A DNA stretch of 11,322 bases from positions 1 through 11,322 of the forward strand of contig NZ_QSSH01000047.1 of assembly GCF_003438495.1 (NCBI RefSeq). The letters are read 5' to 3'. The translations under genes and the position numbers were made by a program. The first letter of the stretch is position 1, and the number at the start of each line of letters is the position of its first letter. This document shows positions 1 through 6,498 of the stretch, in pieces. This DNA comes from Collinsella sp. TF05-9AC (GTDB taxonomy: Bacteria > Actinomycetota > Coriobacteriia > Coriobacteriales > Coriobacteriaceae). The notes under the pieces are model-generated. The model did not search any database. It saw only the letters and a program-made list of their open reading frames with translations, and was not told the origin of the DNA.

Positions 1-63
1 GCGCGAAGCACGCGGTTGACAAAACTATAGAGACACGTCCCAGAAAAATCATCGACGAACGTC

Positions 64-1002
64 CTACTTTGCGCTGGTGAGGACGCCGGTGGTGTCGAAG
101 GCCGGGGTGAAGCTCTCGTCTACCGCGCCGCCCTCTTGCCAGAACATCGTCGTAAAGCCCAGGTCGTCGGCATGGTCGAGCACCTGCTCGTACTCCTCGC
201 GCGTCACGGCGCGTGCCAAGTCGCCGCCCTGCTCGCGCATAAGCGCATTGGGCGTGTACTGGTTCATGACCGAGATCGGCACATCGCCCACCGTCTGCCA
301 CACTAGGTCCAGTACGCGACACGAATCGTCCGCATGCCCCGGAAGCACCAGGTGGCGCACGATGATGCCGCGCTTCATGAGCCCGTCCTCATCCACCAAC
401 TCTCCCCCGCGGCGCTCGATCTCGCGCGCCATCTGGGCCAGACCCGACACGGCCACGCGCGGGTAGTCCTTAATATGAGAAAGCGACTGCGCAAGCCCGG
501 CATCGGCATATTTAAAGTCGGTGAGCCACACATCGACCAGGTCGCCCAGCGCCGCCACGGCACTCGCGCGCTCATAACCGCTCGTGTTGTAGACGATCGG
601 GATGACCAGCCCGCGCGCCCGTGCCGCGGCAATCGCAGCCGGCAGCAGGTGCGCGTAGTGCGTCGCCGTCACCAGGTTAATATTGTTCGCACCCTGGTCC
701 TGAAGCTCCAACATAATCTCGACCAGGCGCTCGGGCGAAATCTCAAGCCCAAAATTACCCGTCGAGATCTCGTGGTTCTGGCAATAGACACATTTGAGCG
801 AGCAGCCACTAAAGAAGATCGTGCCCGAACCGGCCTCGCCCGAGATAGGCGGCTCCTCCCACATATGAAGCGCCGCACGGGCCACCTTGAGCGTGTCGTT
901 AGCACCGCATACGCCGTGCGCGCCCTCATCGCGCGCCGCACCGCAACGTCGCGGACACAAATGGCAGGCGGGCGAAAAAAGTTCGGTCAAGGACGTCGGC
1001 AT
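64..1002 (-). CDS. PflX-like radical SAM protein (putative pyruvate formate-lyase activating enzyme homologue)
   Basis: Radical SAM enzyme of the PflX type (COG1313-like), predicted to be cytosolic, to bind a 4Fe-4S cluster and to cleave S-adenosylmethionine. The physiological substrate of this group is not established. The cluster motif CSLKCVYC (C-x3-C-x2-C) lies at residues 67-74, after a GTIFFSGC strand. An N-terminal cysteine set (Cys13, 16, 20 and 32, in CHLCPRRCG...GVCG) may bind a second metal or cluster. The family signatures EEPPISG and NINLVTATHY are present. Start choice: an in-frame TTG at 1017 has no ribosome site, whereas ATG at 1002 has GGAG about 9 bases upstream, giving 312 aa, normal for the family. 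It is a single-gene unit at the window edge, transcribed away from the 1003-1529 gap. It is not PflA itself: no pfl gene is adjacent, and the N-terminal cysteine domain is typical of PflX. Confidence 0.88.
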   Translation of the reverse strand: MPTSLTELFSPACHLCPRRCGAARDEGAHGVCGANDTLKVARAALHMWEEPPISGEAGSGTIFFSGCSLKCVYCQNHEISTGNFGLEISPERLVEIMLELQDQGANNINLVTATHYAHLLPAAIAAARARGLVIPIVYNTSGYERASAVAALGDLVDVWLTDFKYADAGLAQSLSHIKDYPRVAVSGLAQMAREIERRGGELVDEDGLMKRGIIVRHLVLPGHADDSCRVLDLVWQTVGDVPISVMNQYTPNALMREQGGDLARAVTREEYEQVLDHADDLGFTTMFWQEGGAVDESFTPAFDTTGVLTSAK

Positions 1003-1085
1003 AAAAACATGCTCCAAAACAACGATTCAGCAGCTCAAACGCAAAAGGGCAAACCGCACAGACGGCTCGAGCCCAAGGCGCCGTA

Positions 1086-1114
1086 ATCGTCCGACACGAT
1101 TTTTGTAATGTCAA
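1086..1114 (-). promoter_or_regulatory. Candidate promoter for the radical SAM gene
   Basis: On the minus strand a perfect TTGACA (1114-1109) is followed after 17 bases by GACGAT (1091-1086), which matches only half of TATAAT. It lies about 85 bases upstream of the ATG at 1002 and points the right way. The -35 is strong and the -10 weak, so this is tentative. Confidence 0.3.
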
Positions 1115-1139
1115 GACTGGAATCCACAAAGTACCGCTT

Positions 1140-1300
1140 TATGATGTAGGTATTCCGCCCCCCGCGGAGCAACTGGGTGAACCGTCGCGTTTATTTAGGG
1201 AGCCCACACAGTCGTACCTAGTACAGGTATCCTTCGTTGTTAAGGACGCTGGAACAGTCGATGAGGGCACCCACCTGTTTTAGGTGGGTTCATTTTCGTA
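1140..1300 (+). ncRNA. Candidate structured small RNA or leader, family unknown
   Basis: This is the core of the 527-base gap between the radical SAM gene and the sugar-phosphate transferase, and no convincing coding frame crosses it. Seen directly: a -10-like TATGAT at 1140-1145; a hairpin TCCGC/GCGGA (1154-1158 with 1164-1168) whose loop is all C; ACTG/CAGT (1172-1175 with 1209-1212); TAGGTA/TACCTA (1147-1152 with 1215-1220); a competing hairpin TACCT/AGGTA (1215-1219 with 1225-1229); CCTT/AAGG (1231-1234 with 1242-1245); and a perfect 8-bp terminal hairpin followed by a broken U run. The set fits a folded RNA of about 140-150 nt ending near 1300. A 6S-type RNA is one possibility from size and free-standing position, but I could not fold the long rod with a central bubble expected of 6S. 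No good -35 is visible. Confidence 0.35.
1269..1297 (+). terminator. Terminator-like hairpin ending the candidate RNA
   Basis: Perfect inverted repeat ACCCACCT (1269-1276) / AGGTGGGT (1282-1289) with a 5-base loop GTTTT, followed by TCATTTT. The U run is interrupted, so termination may be partial. No gene ends just upstream on this strand, which is why it suggests an RNA gene or an attenuated leader. On the minus strand the hairpin is followed by G+C-rich sequence and would not terminate. Confidence 0.45.
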
Positions 1301-1443
1301 ACGTGGGGGGTGGTTTTCTTTTGCCGAAAATCGCCATTGCAAATCCCGCCCAGATCCCCAAAAGGCACCAGGCAGAACCCCACCATCACTCGAATATCTG
1401 GTAAGCACGTGATTATCGCCCCGTGCAATTCCTCACACCCTCC

Positions 1444-1472
1444 TTGGTCGAGTATCATGGGTCAGCTATACC
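1444..1472 (+). promoter_or_regulatory. Candidate promoter for the sugar-1-phosphate transferase
   Basis: TTGGTC (1444-1449) and TATACC (1467-1472) are separated by exactly 17 bases. Transcription would start near 1479, which leaves almost no leader before the GTG at 1482 but a normal one before the ATG at 1530. That favours the ATG. Both boxes are imperfect. Confidence 0.3.
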
Positions 1473-1529
1473 CTTTGCGGCGTGGCATCCTTTGACCTTT
1501 TCCTTCGACGCTTGGCGGTTTATCGATTC

Positions 1530-2729
1530 ATGGTTTCCTCCACGAGCTTCATACCGTACCTGTGCGTGGCGGTCGCGGCTTTTATCACGACCTTCCTTGC
1601 GGTGCCCCTGGTCAAGCGCCTGGCAATCAAGCTCGACGCCGTCGACTATCCTTCCAAGCGCCGCATCAACACTAAACCCATCCCGCGCATGGGTGGCACG
1701 GCGGTCTTTTTGGGCCTCGTCGTCGCCTGCACCGTGCAGATCCTAGGCACCTGGTACCTGGGCTGGCCGCCCGTTTTGGTGCCCCACCCCCGTCTGCACA
1801 TCAGCTACCCCATACTTGCGCTTTCTTTTACCGTTATCTTTGCGACCGGCGCGATCGACGACGTCTTTCAGCTCAAGCCCAAGCAAAAGCTGGCCGGCCA
1901 GGTCCTCGCCGCGCTCATCGCCTGCGTGGGCGGCCTAAAAATCGGCGTCATCGTCAACCCGTTTGCCCCCGGCGAGATCATGCTCGGCTGGCTCGCTTAC
2001 CCCATCACCGTGGTCTACCTGGTGGCGTTCACCAACATCATCAACCTCATCGACGGCCTTGACGGCCTGGCAACGGGCATCTGTGGCATCGCATCGTTCA
2101 CGATGTTCTCGATGGCCGTTCTCTCGGGCCGCATCGATGCCGCCGCGCTCTCCATCGCGTTGTTTGGCGCCTGCTTGGCCTTTTTGCGCTACAACTTCAA
2201 CCCCGCGAGTATCTTCTTGGGCGACTCGGGTTCGCTGCTGCTGGGCTTTGCGCTCGGCTCCATATCGCTGCTCAACGTGAGCCGCACCGCCGCGCTCACC
2301 TCACTCATCATCCCGCTCATCGTGGCCGGCGTGCCCATCATCGACACGTTTAGCGCCATCGTACGCCGCAAGCGCGCCCACATTAGCATTGGGCAGGCCG
2401 ACAAGGGCCACATTCACCACCGCCTGATTCAAGAGGGTTACAACCAAAAGCAGGCCGTGCTGCTCATCTACGCCTGGTGCATCATGCTTTCGGCCGGCGC
2501 CGCCGCCATCAATCAGGTCGAGGTTCCCATGCGCGTGCTCATCTTTACCGTGCTCGCCATTGGCTCGGCGGCCTTCGCCAAGCACCTGCACCTGTTTGAG
2601 CCCGTGCTGCGCCACCATTACAACAAGCGCACGCACGAAGACGAGCTGGTAACCCCCGACGACCCCGCCTTTAAGCAGGAGGAGCAGGCAGCCGAGGAAC
2701 GTAAGGAAGAGCGCCACCACAAGCTCTAG
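1530..2729 (+). CDS. Undecaprenyl-phosphate N-acetylhexosamine-1-phosphate transferase (WecA/TagO, MraY family)
   Basis: Integral membrane enzyme that moves a sugar-1-phosphate (usually GlcNAc-1-P) from its UDP donor to undecaprenyl phosphate, the first step of teichoic-acid-type or other surface glycan synthesis. Many hydrophobic segments run the length of the protein. Family motifs, numbered from the chosen ATG: the DD pair at 110-111 (AIDDVFQLKPKQK), NIINLIDGLDGL at 169-180, FLGDSGSLLLG at 229-239 and the cytosolic histidine motif GHIHHRL at 293-299. These mark WecA/TagO rather than MraY. The C-terminus is a charged Glu/Lys/His-rich tail. At 399 aa it is slightly longer than usual because of that tail. 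Start: an in-frame GTG at 1482 would add 16 residues, but ATG 1530 places the first membrane helix immediately as in relatives. Neither start has a strong ribosome site. The true sugar substrate cannot be read from sequence. Confidence 0.9.
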   Translation: MVSSTSFIPYLCVAVAAFITTFLAVPLVKRLAIKLDAVDYPSKRRINTKPIPRMGGTAVFLGLVVACTVQILGTWYLGWPPVLVPHPRLHISYPILALSFTVIFATGAIDDVFQLKPKQKLAGQVLAALIACVGGLKIGVIVNPFAPGEIMLGWLAYPITVVYLVAFTNIINLIDGLDGLATGICGIASFTMFSMAVLSGRIDAAALSIALFGACLAFLRYNFNPASIFLGDSGSLLLGFALGSISLLNVSRTAALTSLIIPLIVAGVPIIDTFSAIVRRKRAHISIGQADKGHIHHRLIQEGYNQKQAVLLIYAWCIMLSAGAAAINQVEVPMRVLIFTVLAIGSAAFAKHLHLFEPVLRHHYNKRTHEDELVTPDDPAFKQEEQAAEERKEERHHKL

Positions 2730-2888
2730 GGTAAGCTGCCGAGGATGTGCCCAGGCACCGTTGGCCAAGTGCAGCCGCGCCGCACCCATCGCGCAAGCCG
2801 CCACTCTTCCGCCCCTCGCCTGCTTACGCCCCGCCCCTCCAATAAACGCGTTATCATCTTGACCCATGAACATACGTTAGGAGCAATC

Positions 2889-3938
2889 ATGCCAAACGAG
2901 AACAGCTACGAAGTCGCGTTGCAAAAGAGCAACGCCATTCGCGAGGGCCTGGCCAAGACGCCCGAGAAGTTCACCATGCTTACCGGCGACCGCCCCACCG
3001 GCCGTCTGCACCTGGGCCACTACTTTGGCACCCTCAAGGGCCGCGTTGAATTGCAGAACATGGGCGCCAAGACCAACGTGCTCATCGCCGACTACCAGGT
3101 CATCACCGACCGCGACACCACCGAGCACATCCAGGACAACGTGTACAACATGGTCATGGACTACCTTGCCTGCGGTATCGACCCCGACAAGACCATGATC
3201 TACGCGCACTCCGCCGTGCCCGCCGCCAACCAGCTCATGCTGCCGTTCCTGTCGCTGGTGTCCGAGGCCGAGCTGGCGCGCAACCCCACGGTTAAGGCCG
3301 AGATGGAGGCCTCGGGCCATGAGCTTACCGGCCTTCTGCTCACCTACCCGGTGCACCAGGCCTGCGACATCCTGTTCTGCAAGGGCAACGTGGTGCCGGT
3401 CGGTCGCGACCAGCTGCCGCACATCGAGCTTACCCGCACCATCGCCCGCCGCTTTAACAACCGCTACGGCAAGGTATTCCCCGAGGTCGACGCGCTGCTG
3501 TCCGAGACCCCGCTGCTGCCCGGCCTGGACGGTCGCAAGATGAGCAAGAGCTACGGCAACGCCATCAACATTTCGATGACCGCCGAGGAGACGGCCAAGC
3601 GCATCAAGAAGAGTCAGACCGACTCCGAGCGCATGATCACGTTCGATCCCGAGAACCGTCCCGGCGTGTCCGGCCTGCTTTCGACGGCCGCCATCTGCAC
3701 CGGCCGTTCCGAGGTCGAGATTGCCGAGGAGATTGGCCTGGGCGGCTCCGGCCAGCTCAAGAAGTACGTGACCGAGGCCGTCAACGAGTACTTCGCACCG
3801 ATCCGCGAGCGTCGCCAGCGCTATGAGAACGATCTGGACTATGTGAAGGACGTACTGCACGAGGGCAACCGCCGTGCCAACGAGATCGCCGAGCAGACCC
3901 TGGCCGAGGTTCGGGACGCCATGGGCATGGTGTACTAG
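2889..3938 (+). CDS. trpS: Tryptophanyl-tRNA synthetase
   Basis: Class I aminoacyl-tRNA synthetase that charges tRNA-Trp with tryptophan using ATP, in the cytosol. The HIGH-type nucleotide motif appears as PTGRLHLGHY (residues 36-45) and the KMSKS loop is intact (residues 217-221, in GRKMSKSYGN). Other TrpS features include the VGRDQLPHIELTR segment. Length is 349 aa, close to the family norm of 330-350. An upstream in-frame start at 2745 would add 48 residues of low-quality sequence. ATG 2889 is preferred because AGGAG lies five bases before it and the preceding stretch looks non-coding. A TATCAT at 2852-2857 may be its -10, without a clear -35. The gene is 159 bases after the sugar transferase with no clear terminator between them, so read-through is possible. 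A strong terminator follows. No T-box or Trp-codon leader was seen. Confidence 0.95.
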   Translation: MPNENSYEVALQKSNAIREGLAKTPEKFTMLTGDRPTGRLHLGHYFGTLKGRVELQNMGAKTNVLIADYQVITDRDTTEHIQDNVYNMVMDYLACGIDPDKTMIYAHSAVPAANQLMLPFLSLVSEAELARNPTVKAEMEASGHELTGLLLTYPVHQACDILFCKGNVVPVGRDQLPHIELTRTIARRFNNRYGKVFPEVDALLSETPLLPGLDGRKMSKSYGNAINISMTAEETAKRIKKSQTDSERMITFDPENRPGVSGLLSTAAICTGRSEVEIAEEIGLGGSGQLKKYVTEAVNEYFAPIRERRQRYENDLDYVKDVLHEGNRRANEIAEQTLAEVRDAMGMVY

Positions 3939-3971
3939 ACCGATTTGCTGACTTGAGCTTTCGATTGCTAT

Positions 3972-4002
3972 AAGGCGGGCGCTACGGCGTCCGCCTTTTT
4001 TG
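3972..4002 (+). terminator. Intrinsic terminator of trpS
   Basis: A G+C-rich stem runs from GGCGGGCGC (3974-3982) to GCGTCCGCC (3987-3995) with loop TACG and one G-U pair, followed by six T. It lies about 35 bases after the trpS stop and has the classic intrinsic form. Confidence 0.85.
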
Positions 4003-4050
4003 GTGCCCGACCAACCGGCTCGGCTCCGCCCACTGCACTCCCCCGATAAA

Positions 4051-4096
4051 CGGGAACGGGCCCGCCAGCAGTCAGTTGCCAGCGGGCCCGTTCCCG
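4051..4096. repeat. Perfect 15-bp inverted repeat (strong hairpin)
   Basis: CGGGAACGGGCCCGC (4051-4065) is matched perfectly by its reverse complement at 4082-4096, with a 16-base loop. Each arm contains the self-complementary CGGGCCCG. There is no T run on either side, so it is not a standard terminator, although a short TTTA follows on the minus strand. It sits between the trpS terminator and the repeat cluster around the MGMT-like gene. Bases 4097-4264 between this hairpin and the first 38-bp repeat contain no gene I can support. Confidence 0.7.
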
Positions 4097-4274
4097 AAGT
4101 ACACCGTTGAATCGCACAGAGGGGAGGAATGCGAATCAAACTCAACAGGGCAGGCTTTTTCATCGCCTATTGCCTGCTCCGTTGCTGAATACAATATAGT
4201 TCACCGTGGTTTACTTTCTGACGGCAACGTACGGCCCCACACCTTCTCCATAAGTTAGCCCCGGTAAACCTATC

Positions 4275-4312
4275 AAAAAGGGACAGGTTTATTTTGGCAG
4301 GTTTTATCTGGG
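4275..4312 (+). repeat. 38-bp repeat, left copy
   Basis: Begins AAAAAGGGACAGGTTTATTT and ends TTTTATCTGGG. It matches the reverse complement of 4857-4894 at 37 of 38 positions. A short hairpin (TAAACCT 4265-4271 / AGGTTTA 4285-4291) overlaps its left edge. It lies just downstream of the MGMT-like gene. The pair encloses that gene completely. Confidence 0.85.
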
Positions 4313-4335
4313 GAAATGTCAGCGATAACGGCGTT

Positions 4336-4372
4336 CCACCACGATGGGTACAGGCACCTTTGTGGTGGTTTT
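4336..4372. repeat. CCACCAC/GTGGTGG hairpin repeat, copy 1 (degenerate)
   Basis: CCACCAC (4336-4342) and GTGGTGG (4362-4368) flank a core containing ACAGGCACCTTT, followed by TTTT on the plus strand. The core and arms match copy 2 at 6434-6472, with decay in the left inner arm (GATGGGTACAGG instead of AAAGGGGACAGG). It lies just past the stop of the minus-strand MGMT-like gene. Confidence 0.7.
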
Positions 4373-4388
4373 GGACACGGCAGAACTG

Positions 4389-4709
4389 TTAGAGTCCGGC
4401 AGGCCAGCGACAGGCGCCCAGATTGACGTGCATGGGATCGGTAAACGTCACGCCCTCCCCCAGTAAGAGCTCACGCTGAGCATCGGGGCCGCCAAACGCA
4501 AAGCCCTCACAGATACGGCCGTCGGCAAACACCACGCGATGACAGGGAATTTGGCCAGGACGTGGGTTGCTATGCAGCGCATAGCCCACATAGCGCGCGC
4601 TCCGCGGACGACCGGCGAGCATCGCCACCTGACCGTACGTGGCGACCATCCCCTCGGGAATCTGCTCGACTACCTCGTACACCCGCTCAAAAAAGCCCTC
4701 AGATGCCAT
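4389..4709 (-). CDS. MGMT/Ogt-family DNA alkyltransferase domain protein, short form
   Basis: A 106-aa protein consisting only of the DNA-binding domain of O6-alkylguanine-DNA alkyltransferases. It has the helix-turn-helix and arginine-finger region (GRPRSARYVGYALHSNP, residues 33-49) and the active-site motif PCHRV (residues 55-59, acceptor Cys56). Full Ogt/MGMT proteins are about 160-200 aa with an N-terminal RNaseH-like domain that is absent here. The length matches the alkyltransferase-like (ATL/YbaZ) group, which flags O6-alkylguanine for nucleotide excision repair. Many ATL proteins carry Trp in place of the Cys, so whether this one transfers alkyl groups is open. Start: ATG with AGGGG about six bases upstream. 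It is a lone gene between two inverted 38-bp repeats, with a palindrome just upstream, so it may have been inserted as a unit or been bracketed by repeat spread. Confidence 0.85.
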   Translation of the reverse strand: MASEGFFERVYEVVEQIPEGMVATYGQVAMLAGRPRSARYVGYALHSNPRPGQIPCHRVVFADGRICEGFAFGGPDAQRELLLGEGVTFTDPMHVNLGACRWPAGL

Positions 4710-4748
4710 CGCCTACCCCTTTCCGCCCGCAACAGCATAAAGCACAAA

Positions 4749-4833
4749 TGATCCCTTGGGGACGGCAGGGTTGTAGATCATTGAGACCTCCGCGCGGCCG
4801 ATGGTCCGCAACCCCGCCGTCGCTGAGGGATCA
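4749..4833. repeat. Imperfect 25-bp inverted repeat (about 85-bp palindromic element) with GGGGAC
   Basis: Left arm 4749-4773 (TGATCCCT...GACGGCAGGGTTG) matches the reverse complement of 4809-4833 at 21 of 25 positions. The middle contains a further GACC/GGTC pairing around CCGCGCGG. It lies about 40 bases upstream of the MGMT-like start codon, where its promoter should be. The left arm contains the GGGGAC word shared with other repeats in the window. Confidence 0.75.
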
Positions 4834-4856
4834 CATGGCATGGCAGGCAGTGTTTG

Positions 4857-4894
4857 CCCAGATAGAACCTGCCAAAATAAACCTGTCCCTTTTT
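4857..4894 (-). repeat. 38-bp repeat, right copy (inverted)
   Basis: Reverse complement of the left copy at 4275-4312 with one difference (a C for T in the TTCTATCTGGG end). It begins ten bases after the stop codon of the DegV gene, reading on the minus strand. No obvious target-site duplication is seen outside the pair. Weak similarity continues a few bases beyond the outer edge of each copy. Confidence 0.85.
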
Positions 4895-4904
4895 GGGAGG
4901 TAAG

Positions 4905-5759
4905 TTAGTTGGCGGGACGGAAGAAGGCTACGGCTACGGCGCCGGGGCCCACGTGGGTGCCGATGGTGGCGCCAATGGTGTGGATGGGCAGCTCGCCCTC
5001 GGTGTGTCCAGCCCACAGCGCGGCGCTGTCCTCGATGTACTTCTTGAGCACGGCGTCCGAAAGGCCCGTATAGCCGAGCGCCAGCGGCATGGAAAAGTCG
5101 ACGCCGCCCGCCTTTTCGACCTTCTGGTTGAGCAGGTTGCGGCCGTTCTTGGAACCGCGCGCCTTGCCCAGCTGCACGATCAGGCCGTCCTCGGCGGCCA
5201 CAACGGGCTTTACGTTGAGCAGCGTGCCCACAGCGCCGGCCGCAGCAGACAGGCGACCGCCGCGCACCAAGTACTCCAGCGTCTCGAGCAGACCGATGAC
5301 GACCACACGGTCGCGCACGGCCTCGACAGCCGCCGCGATCTGGGCAGCTCCACACCCCTCGTCCACCAGGCGCAGGGCATACTCGACCAGGACACGCTCG
5401 CCCAGGGTTACGTTATTGCTGTCTACCACGAACAGGTCGCCGCCCGGCGCCTCGGCAAGTGCAGTACGGGCACTCTGATTGGTGCCCGAAAGCTTGGCGC
5501 CCACGGTAATAATCACAGCCTCGTCGCCGGCCTCACGCGCCTTGGCAATAGCCTGCGAAAACGCGTACGGGTTGACCTGGCCGGTCTTGGGCAGCTCATC
5601 GCGCTCCACGAGCATCTCGTAAAAGCGTTGGTGATCGATGTCGACGCCATCCATGTACACGTCGGTGCCAAAGGTGACGGACAGCGGCAGAACACGCAGA
5701 GCGGGGTGCTCCGCCGGCGTCATATCGCTTGCGGAATCGGTAATAATGCGGACGGACAT
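4905..5759 (-). CDS. DegV/FakB family fatty-acid-binding protein
   Basis: DegV-family proteins bind a fatty acid and, as FakB, present it to the kinase FakA so that exogenous fatty acids enter phospholipid synthesis; they are cytosolic. Seen: TDSASD at residues 7-12, KTGQVNP at 58-64 (position of the TSQP-type motif), SGTNQSA at 91-97, and the GTLLNVKPVV segment. Length is 284 aa, typical. Start: the open frame extends upstream, but ATG 5759 begins MSVRIITDSAS, as in relatives, and has AGGA six bases before it. No fakA is in the window. The MarR-family gene lies 119 bases upstream on the same strand, so the two may be co-transcribed, or the regulator may control this gene. I see no convincing promoter in that gap. 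Confidence 0.92.
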   Translation of the reverse strand: MSVRIITDSASDMTPAEHPALRVLPLSVTFGTDVYMDGVDIDHQRFYEMLVERDELPKTGQVNPYAFSQAIAKAREAGDEAVIITVGAKLSGTNQSARTALAEAPGGDLFVVDSNNVTLGERVLVEYALRLVDEGCGAAQIAAAVEAVRDRVVVIGLLETLEYLVRGGRLSAAAGAVGTLLNVKPVVAAEDGLIVQLGKARGSKNGRNLLNQKVEKAGGVDFSMPLALGYTGLSDAVLKKYIEDSAALWAGHTEGELPIHTIGATIGTHVGPGAVAVAFFRPAN

Positions 5760-5878
5760 AACGAATCCTTTCTTGCGCAGGTCTCGCGCAGGGAATTTAG
5801 ACAGCAATGCCCCGGCGCGGCATACGCGCTCAAACGGGACTATGCAGTTGTTAATGGGAAACAAATGCCTTGGCGGCC

Positions 5879-6328
5879 TTAGATCTCGCGCAGGGTGTTG
5901 AGAATCGTACGCAGCGACGCATACATCTGCTCGCGCTGCTCCACACCCATGGCCCTACCGGTGGTGTCGAGCACGTCATGGATGATGCGGTCGGCCTCGT
6001 TCATGCTCTCGCCACCCAGCGTGGTCAGGCGAACCGGTGCGCGGTACTTGACGGCAGCATCGCCCGAGTCATCAACCTCGACAAAGCCGCCCTCCTCCAG
6101 GTGCGCCAGCGTGCGCGAAACGGCAGCGCGCGTCACACCGGCCACGCGAGCCAGGTCGGCGCCGGTCATGCCGTCCTTGCTGCGCTCCAGGTAGTACAGG
6201 CACATGACGTCGGAGCCCTTGAGGCCCAGCCTTGCGCCCTCGGACGTCTTGATACGCTGAATCTCCTTGTAGAGCCCGCTAATCAGTCCGACAAAATCCT
6301 CAAAACGTGTCTCGTCGTTCTGCTGCAT
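5879..6328 (-). CDS. MarR-family transcriptional regulator
   Basis: A 149-aa winged helix-turn-helix protein, expected to act as a dimer on DNA. The region MTGADLARVAGVTRAAVSRT (about residues 54-73) is the helix-turn-helix, followed by the wing with the basic KYRAPVRLTTLG stretch, and helices at both ends form the dimer interface. Length is typical of MarR proteins. Start ATG 6328 has GAAAGGCGG upstream at about nine bases. It stands directly upstream of the DegV gene on the same strand. By analogy with FabT, a MarR regulator of fatty acid synthesis in streptococci, it might control lipid uptake, but this is inference from neighbourhood. The ligand is unknown. An imperfect palindrome upstream may be its own operator. 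Confidence 0.88.
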   Translation of the reverse strand: MQQNDETRFEDFVGLISGLYKEIQRIKTSEGARLGLKGSDVMCLYYLERSKDGMTGADLARVAGVTRAAVSRTLAHLEEGGFVEVDDSGDAAVKYRAPVRLTTLGGESMNEADRIIHDVLDTTGRAMGVEQREQMYASLRTILNTLREI

Positions 6329-6354
6329 GGGAGACGACCGCCTTTCGCTTGCAT

Positions 6355-6374
6355 GATGCTAACGGGTAAACATC
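6355..6374. promoter_or_regulatory. Candidate MarR operator (imperfect palindrome)
   Basis: GATGCTAACG followed by GGTAAACATC: the two 10-base halves are inverted copies at 7 of 10 positions. It lies about 27 bases upstream of the MarR start and overlaps a -10-like TAAGAT on the minus strand, as expected for an autoregulatory site. The match is modest. Confidence 0.3.
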
Positions 6375-6433
6375 TTAGCCGCATGTCCGAACCCCCGTAC
6401 CCAAATATCCCAATTGTTAACCCATCAACATAA

Positions 6434-6472
6434 AAACCACCACAAAGGGGACAGGCACCTTTGTGGTGGTTT
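6434..6472. repeat. CCACCAC/GTGGTGG hairpin repeat, copy 2 (perfect)
   Basis: AAACCACCACAAAGG (6434-6448) and CCTTTGTGGTGGTTT (6458-6472) are perfect 15-bp inverted arms around the loop GGACAGGCA. It lies between the B3/B4 gene (ends 6499, minus) and MarR (starts 6328, minus). The T residues at the arm ends mean it could also terminate transcription. Confidence 0.85.
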
Positions 6473-6498
6473 GGGGCATCAATAGGTTCTAGGCGCCG

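Noticed and set aside
16..31. Promoter at the left edge (TTGACA and TATAGA)
   Set aside because: The two boxes are only four bases apart and no -10 lies at the correct distance.
1154..1168. 6C-type RNA
   Set aside because: There is one hairpin with a run of six C, but the family needs two such hairpins and no second one is nearby.
1240..1495. Small open frames on both strands in the gap before the sugar transferase
   Set aside because: No ribosome sites, no recognisable domains, and they overlap the hairpin region. Treated as chance.
2745..2888. Upstream extension of trpS by 48 residues
   Set aside because: The extension reads as non-coding (Pro/Arg/Ser-rich) and has no ribosome site, while ATG 2889 has a clear AGGAG.
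2877..4163. 428-aa open frame on the minus strand opposite trpS
   Set aside because: It is the reverse shadow of the high-G+C trpS gene, with a Val/Gly/His-rich low-complexity product and no recognisable domain.
4129..4188. 19-aa open frame (MRIKLNRAGFFIAYCLLRC) after a purine-rich GGGGAGGA
   Set aside because: The purine run is almost touching the ATG, too close for a normal ribosome site, and no gene follows on this strand for it to regulate.
4893..5882. 329-aa open frame on the plus strand opposite the DegV gene
   Set aside because: Antisense shadow: the DegV frame carries clear family motifs and the opposite product has none.
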